6,410 bases of DNA from an uncultured Lachnospiraceae bacterium (GTDB lineage Bacteria > Bacillota > Clostridia > Lachnospirales > Lachnospiraceae): positions 5,252 to 11,661 of the forward strand of contig CAJUMM010000080.1 of NCBI GenBank assembly GCA_910586955.1, in the 5' to 3' direction. Below, piece after piece: positions 4,066 to 6,410 of this stretch; position 1 is the first letter of the stretch, and each line of letters opens with the position of its first letter. A model generated the notes under the pieces. It ran no database searches, was not told where the DNA came from, and was given only the letters and a program-made list of their open reading frames with translations. A program made the position numbers and the translations under genes.

Positions 4066-6000
4066 CTATTTCCGGCGAAAACACCGATCGCATACCATAT
4101 ACGGAGACGCCAGAGGAAGTAGTTTCCCGCAGTAGCGGCACCGGGCAATATAGTCTGACTTTCCCTTGGTCAGATACCGCATAATCATCATCTCCGTCTT
4201 GTCCCGCTCTGCCTGCAGCCACTCCTCTTCCACCACCTTCTGCATCCGGTGGGAAAACTGGTAATAAAGATCCAGCTGCTTGTAATAGGTTTCATACTGC
4301 TGGATGCCCCTGCGCTTATCCCGCTCCAGCCGTGGCCGCTCCAGGGATACATCCGCCGTATAATTTTTACAGTAGGAAAGCCAGAGATCCACTACTTTCT
4401 TATCTTTAATATCGATGGGGCAGGTGATCATCCGGTACAGCGTCCGTTTATTGTCAAAACCGTCGATGCGGTCCTTCCATTTCTTGGCGTGCTCATACAA
4501 AATCAGGGCTTCGTCAATATTTTCCTTTACAAAAGGATCCGAGGGTATGACGGAATGCCAGATGCGCAAAATCTCATCCAGGGACCCGTTAATATCCAGA
4601 AGGATCTGCGGGAATCCCAGGTTCACCTTCTCAATAGGCAGATCAGCCGATCTCAGGCGATCCTGAACCAGAGCCAGCTCCTCCTCCCCCATGGCGTTCA
4701 CATAACCCGAATCGTAAATCCCATACCGCCCGGCCCGGCCGGCAATCTGCAGCACCTCAGACACGGTCAGAGGACGCCGGCTCACTCCGTCGAATTTATC
4801 TCCCTGCAGGAATACAATCCTGCGGACCGGAAGGTTAAGCCCCATGCCAATGGCATCCGTAGCCACCACAACACTGGTCTTCCCCCGGTTGAAAAGCTGC
4901 ATCTGGCGGCGGCGGATCTCCGGCGGAAGGCTTCCGTATATCACGCTTGCATCCACCCCTGCTTCCTCCAGGCGTCCCGCCACATCCAGCACGGACTTTT
5001 TGGAAAAAGCAATGAGGGCATCTCCCGGCTGTACATCATCCGGGAATACAAAAGGCCTGTCCTCGCAAATCAGGGCCGTCTTTCTCTCATACCGGCGGAT
5101 CTCCCAGCTATCCCCGCAGAGCTCAATCAGATGAGTGATGGCCGTCTCCGCCGCAGGACTCATACAGATATGAATCTCCCCGGCCCGCAGCCCCAGGATC
5201 GCCTTGGTCCAGGAATGGCCCCGGTCCGGGTCCGCCACCAGCTGTGCCTCGTCAATGACCGCAATCTCATACTGTTCGTCAAAATCCGCCATCTCCACCG
5301 TAGACGCCGTTATGCGGCTGTTTTCCTCCTGAATGCACTCCTGCCCGGTGAGCATGGTACAGGGAACTCCCGCCTTGTTCATCCGCTCGTACACCTCCAG
5401 GGCCAGCAGGCGCAAAGGCCCCAGATATACGCCTTTATGCGCCGTCATCAAACGTTCCAGGGACTGGAAGGTCTTTCCGCTGTTGGTAGGGCCGATATGC
5501 AGTACAAAACGGCGGTGCATCTGGCGCACCTCCGGAAACTCCATCTCCGGCCGGGAGGGAACCAGCTCCAGAATTTTATTTTTTACCGTATACTGCCGAT
5601 AGGCCGGATACAGGGTAAAGAGAGTCTCCGTACAGACGGCTCCGGATCTTTTCCTCCGCAGAAAGGCTAAAAACTCTCCGTCAATTCCCTCCCTCTGCTC
5701 CGGCAGCAGCATTCCCAGATCCAGCTGTACCAGTTTCGGGATGAGATCCGTATTCAGCTTCTTTATGATATCCTCCTGGTTTTTGTGATAGGCAAACCAG
5801 GCCAGGCCTTTGAGCTGACGGTGAATATCCTCCAGATTCCCCAGGGAAATCCTGGAGGGCTTGGCACGGTTCACCATTTTGCGCAAGATGGAAAAGCGCT
5901 CGGAAAGATTCGCATTTTTCAGAGGTTTCTTCCGCTTCTTCCTTCCCTCCTGCTCATACTGCTCCGCATAAAATTGTACCAGTTTATTTTTATTCAGCAT
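4066..6000 (-). CDS. Suv3-like DExH-box RNA helicase with C-terminal zinc ribbon
   Basis: This 644-residue superfamily 2 helicase resembles the Suv3 family, whose mitochondrial members unwind RNA for degradation. After a basic N-terminus (KKRKK near 21-25) and a helical region, motifs appear in order: motif I GPTNSGKT (170-177), Ia GPLRLLALE (194-202), motif II DEAQ (250-253), a motif III equivalent MSPAAE (280-285), motif IV AFSKKS (331-336), motif V ATDAIGMGLNLP (380-391) and motif VI QIAGRAGRYG (418-427). The sequence ends with C621-x2-C624 and C637-x2-C640, a likely zinc ribbon that could bind nucleic acid. All helicase motifs look intact. The ATG at 6000 has GGGAG 5 bases upstream. It precedes the kinase by 16 bases, so the two probably share a transcript. 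RNA as substrate and a role in RNA turnover are inferred from the eukaryotic family. Confidence 0.9.
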   Translation of the reverse strand: MLNKNKLVQFYAEQYEQEGRKKRKKPLKNANLSERFSILRKMVNRAKPSRISLGNLEDIHRQLKGLAWFAYHKNQEDIIKKLNTDLIPKLVQLDLGMLLPEQREGIDGEFLAFLRRKRSGAVCTETLFTLYPAYRQYTVKNKILELVPSRPEMEFPEVRQMHRRFVLHIGPTNSGKTFQSLERLMTAHKGVYLGPLRLLALEVYERMNKAGVPCTMLTGQECIQEENSRITASTVEMADFDEQYEIAVIDEAQLVADPDRGHSWTKAILGLRAGEIHICMSPAAETAITHLIELCGDSWEIRRYERKTALICEDRPFVFPDDVQPGDALIAFSKKSVLDVAGRLEEAGVDASVIYGSLPPEIRRRQMQLFNRGKTSVVVATDAIGMGLNLPVRRIVFLQGDKFDGVSRRPLTVSEVLQIAGRAGRYGIYDSGYVNAMGEEELALVQDRLRSADLPIEKVNLGFPQILLDINGSLDEILRIWHSVIPSDPFVKENIDEALILYEHAKKWKDRIDGFDNKRTLYRMITCPIDIKDKKVVDLWLSYCKNYTADVSLERPRLERDKRRGIQQYETYYKQLDLYYQFSHRMQKVVEEEWLQAERDKTEMMIMRYLTKGKSDYIARCRYCGKLLPLASPYMVCDRCFRRK

Positions 6001-6005
6001 TTCAT

Positions 6006-6010
6006 CTCCC
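6006..6010 (-). promoter_or_regulatory. Ribosome binding site of the helicase
   Basis: GGGAG on the minus strand lies 5 bases before the ATG at 6000. It supports this start and sits just beyond the leader hairpin at 6015-6052. Confidence 0.7.
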
Positions 6011-6014
6011 GTTT

Positions 6015-6052
6015 TTCCGCTCTCCTGCAGGAAAGTCCTTCCGAAAGCGGAA
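6015..6052 (-). promoter_or_regulatory. Leader hairpin before the helicase
   Basis: TTCCGCT (6015-6021) and its exact reverse complement AGCGGAA (6046-6052) can form a 7-bp stem, with an inner palindrome TCCTGCAGGA. On the minus strand it ends four bases before the ribosome binding site. An alternative small hairpin within 6041-6052 competes with it. No known riboswitch is recognisable and no T tract follows, so an attenuator is not supported. Confidence 0.4.
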
Positions 6053-6100
6053 CATTTCTTTTAAACGCAAAACCCTGTCTTGTCCGGGCTGCTGGTTTTT

Positions 6101-6129
6101 ATTATAAAACATTTTTTCTTCCTAGGCAA
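6101..6129 (-). promoter_or_regulatory. Sigma-A promoter of the helicase-kinase unit
   Basis: On the minus strand TATAAT (6101-6106), a perfect -10 element, lies 17 bases after TTGCCT (6124-6129). The start would be near 6094, giving a leader of about 94 bases that includes the hairpin at 6015-6052. Confidence 0.6.
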
Positions 6130-6165
6130 ATACAGAATTGACCGAGCTCTTTAGAGCGAGGGATA

Positions 6166-6188
6166 CTTCTTGCATGAAGGGCAAGAAG
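6166..6188. repeat. Short hairpin with 8-bp stem
   Basis: CTTCTTGC (6166-6173) pairs exactly with GCAAGAAG (6181-6188) around a 7-base loop. There is no U tract next to it in either direction, so it is not called a terminator. A smaller hairpin, GCTCT/AGAGC at 6146-6157, lies beside it. The purine-rich right arm also looks like a ribosome binding site for the short reading frame starting at 6193. Confidence 0.5.
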
Positions 6189-6192
6189 GTGT

Positions 6193-6360
6193 ATGAAACG
6201 CAAAAAAACTGCTTGGCTGAAGGCGGATGCGGTTAAGGAACCTTATCCCATCCGGAACACGCTTTCGCTCCATTCAAACGCAGCGGTACTAAGCTCACAC
6301 TTCGCCTTTGGCTCGTGTTCGCTAAGGACCGGCGTTTTCATAGGGTTCCGGCTGGGATAA
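6193..6360 (+). CDS. Possible 55-residue reading frame across the palindrome
   Basis: An ATG at 6193 is followed by 54 further sense codons and a TAA at 6358-6360. AAGAAGG ends three bases before the ATG, which is closer than usual. The start is lysine-rich (MKRKKTAWLKAD) and the rest, such as SHFAFGSCSLRTG, is encoded by the palindromic element itself. I infer that this is more likely a by-product of a repeated DNA element than a working gene. Confidence 0.15.
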   Translation: MKRKKTAWLKADAVKEPYPIRNTLSLHSNAAVLSSHFAFGSCSLRTGVFIGFRLG

Positions 6361-6374
6361 GGTTCCTCAACCGC
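6229..6374. repeat. Long imperfect palindromic element of about 146 bp
   Basis: The outer arms at 6229-6258 and 6345-6374 are complementary at 28 of 30 positions. Inside, 6276-6300 and 6315-6337 pair imperfectly, including AAACGC with GCGTTT and CGGT with ACCG, and a small GCC-TTT-GGC hairpin caps the structure. The left arm carries an unpaired insertion near 6259-6275. The whole could fold as one long hairpin in DNA or RNA. From general familiarity it resembles dispersed palindromic elements in Lachnospiraceae genomes; I could not check this. On the minus strand a seven-T run (6202-6208) follows about 20 bases after the stem, so it might also help end transcription arriving from the right. 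Confidence 0.85.
6243..6341 (-). CDS. Possible 32-residue reading frame inside the palindrome
   Basis: An ATG at 6341 leads to a 32-residue frame beginning MKTPVLSEHEPKAK and ending at a TAA at 6243-6245. Its start overlaps the stop of the partial frame to the right as ATGA, the form seen in translational coupling, but there is no clear ribosome binding site. It is made entirely of palindrome sequence, so I regard it as probably not a real gene. Confidence 0.15.
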   Translation of the reverse strand: MKTPVLSEHEPKAKCELSTAAFEWSESVFRMG

Positions 6375-6410
6375 TGGCGGTCTCCAACCCAAAATTCATC
6401 TTCCAGTTGC
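6338..6410 (-). CDS. Possible C-terminal end of a gene continuing beyond the window
   Basis: A minus-strand frame is open from the window edge to a TGA at 6338-6340. Its visible end reads LEDEFWVGDRQRLRNLIPAG before the last two residues. The final residues are encoded by the right arm of the palindrome. Either a gene to the right ends inside the element, perhaps because the element inserted into its 3' end, or this is a chance open frame. The product cannot be identified from 23 residues. Confidence 0.2.
   Translation of the reverse strand, partial: QLEDEFWVGDRQRLRNLIPAGTL

Noticed and set aside
4050..4148. N-terminal extension of the kinase to 4148
   Set aside because: It would overlap the helicase gene by 83 bases and lies before a strong AAGGAG site that serves the ATG at 4049, where FGGY homology begins.
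4249..5670. Long plus-strand open frame of 473 codons antisense to the helicase
   Set aside because: It lies wholly within the helicase gene, whose conserved motifs prove the other strand. GC-rich codons there leave the opposite strand free of stops, and the translation shows no domain.

Overview
This window looks like a chromosomal stretch from a low-to-moderate GC Firmicute, most likely a gut Lachnospiraceae-type Clostridia. The support is strong AGGAG-type ribosome binding sites, sigma-A-like promoters, U-tract terminators, AT-rich intergenic DNA, a bacterial Suv3-like helicase and a long palindromic element of a kind I associate with that family. This placement is inference; no rRNA or marker gene is present.

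All four convincing genes are on the minus strand, so the layout reads right to left. Positions 6410-6001 hold a roughly 145-bp imperfect palindrome (6229-6374) carrying small apparent reading frames, then a sigma-A-like promoter and a leader hairpin. Next comes a Suv3-type DExH-box helicase with a C-terminal zinc ribbon (6000-4066). Sixteen bases further on is an FGGY carbohydrate kinase resembling xylulokinase (4049-2562). The pair looks like one transcription unit, although no functional link between them is known to me.

After a 108-bp gap with its own candidate promoter comes a two-gene cassette. It holds an ABC/SMC-type AAA ATPase (2453-1137) and a 212-residue protein (1144-506) whose start overlaps the ATPase stop by 8 bp. 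The small protein carries a D-x13-E-x-K pattern like a PD-(D/E)XK nuclease core. Lower GC, overlapping genes, a private promoter and a terminator directly behind it make this look like a transferred accessory module, plausibly a phage-defence or toxin-like system. I cannot assign it to a named type, and it is the best candidate in the window for an undescribed system.

The left 505 bases carry no convincing gene. From right to left they hold the cassette's terminator (410-484, with an unusually long loop), an AT-rich block with several overlapping promoter-like sequences, six TGGTA/TACCA half-sites within 215 bp including a near-perfect palindrome around 233, and two copies of a 100-bp tandem repeat that runs to the window edge.
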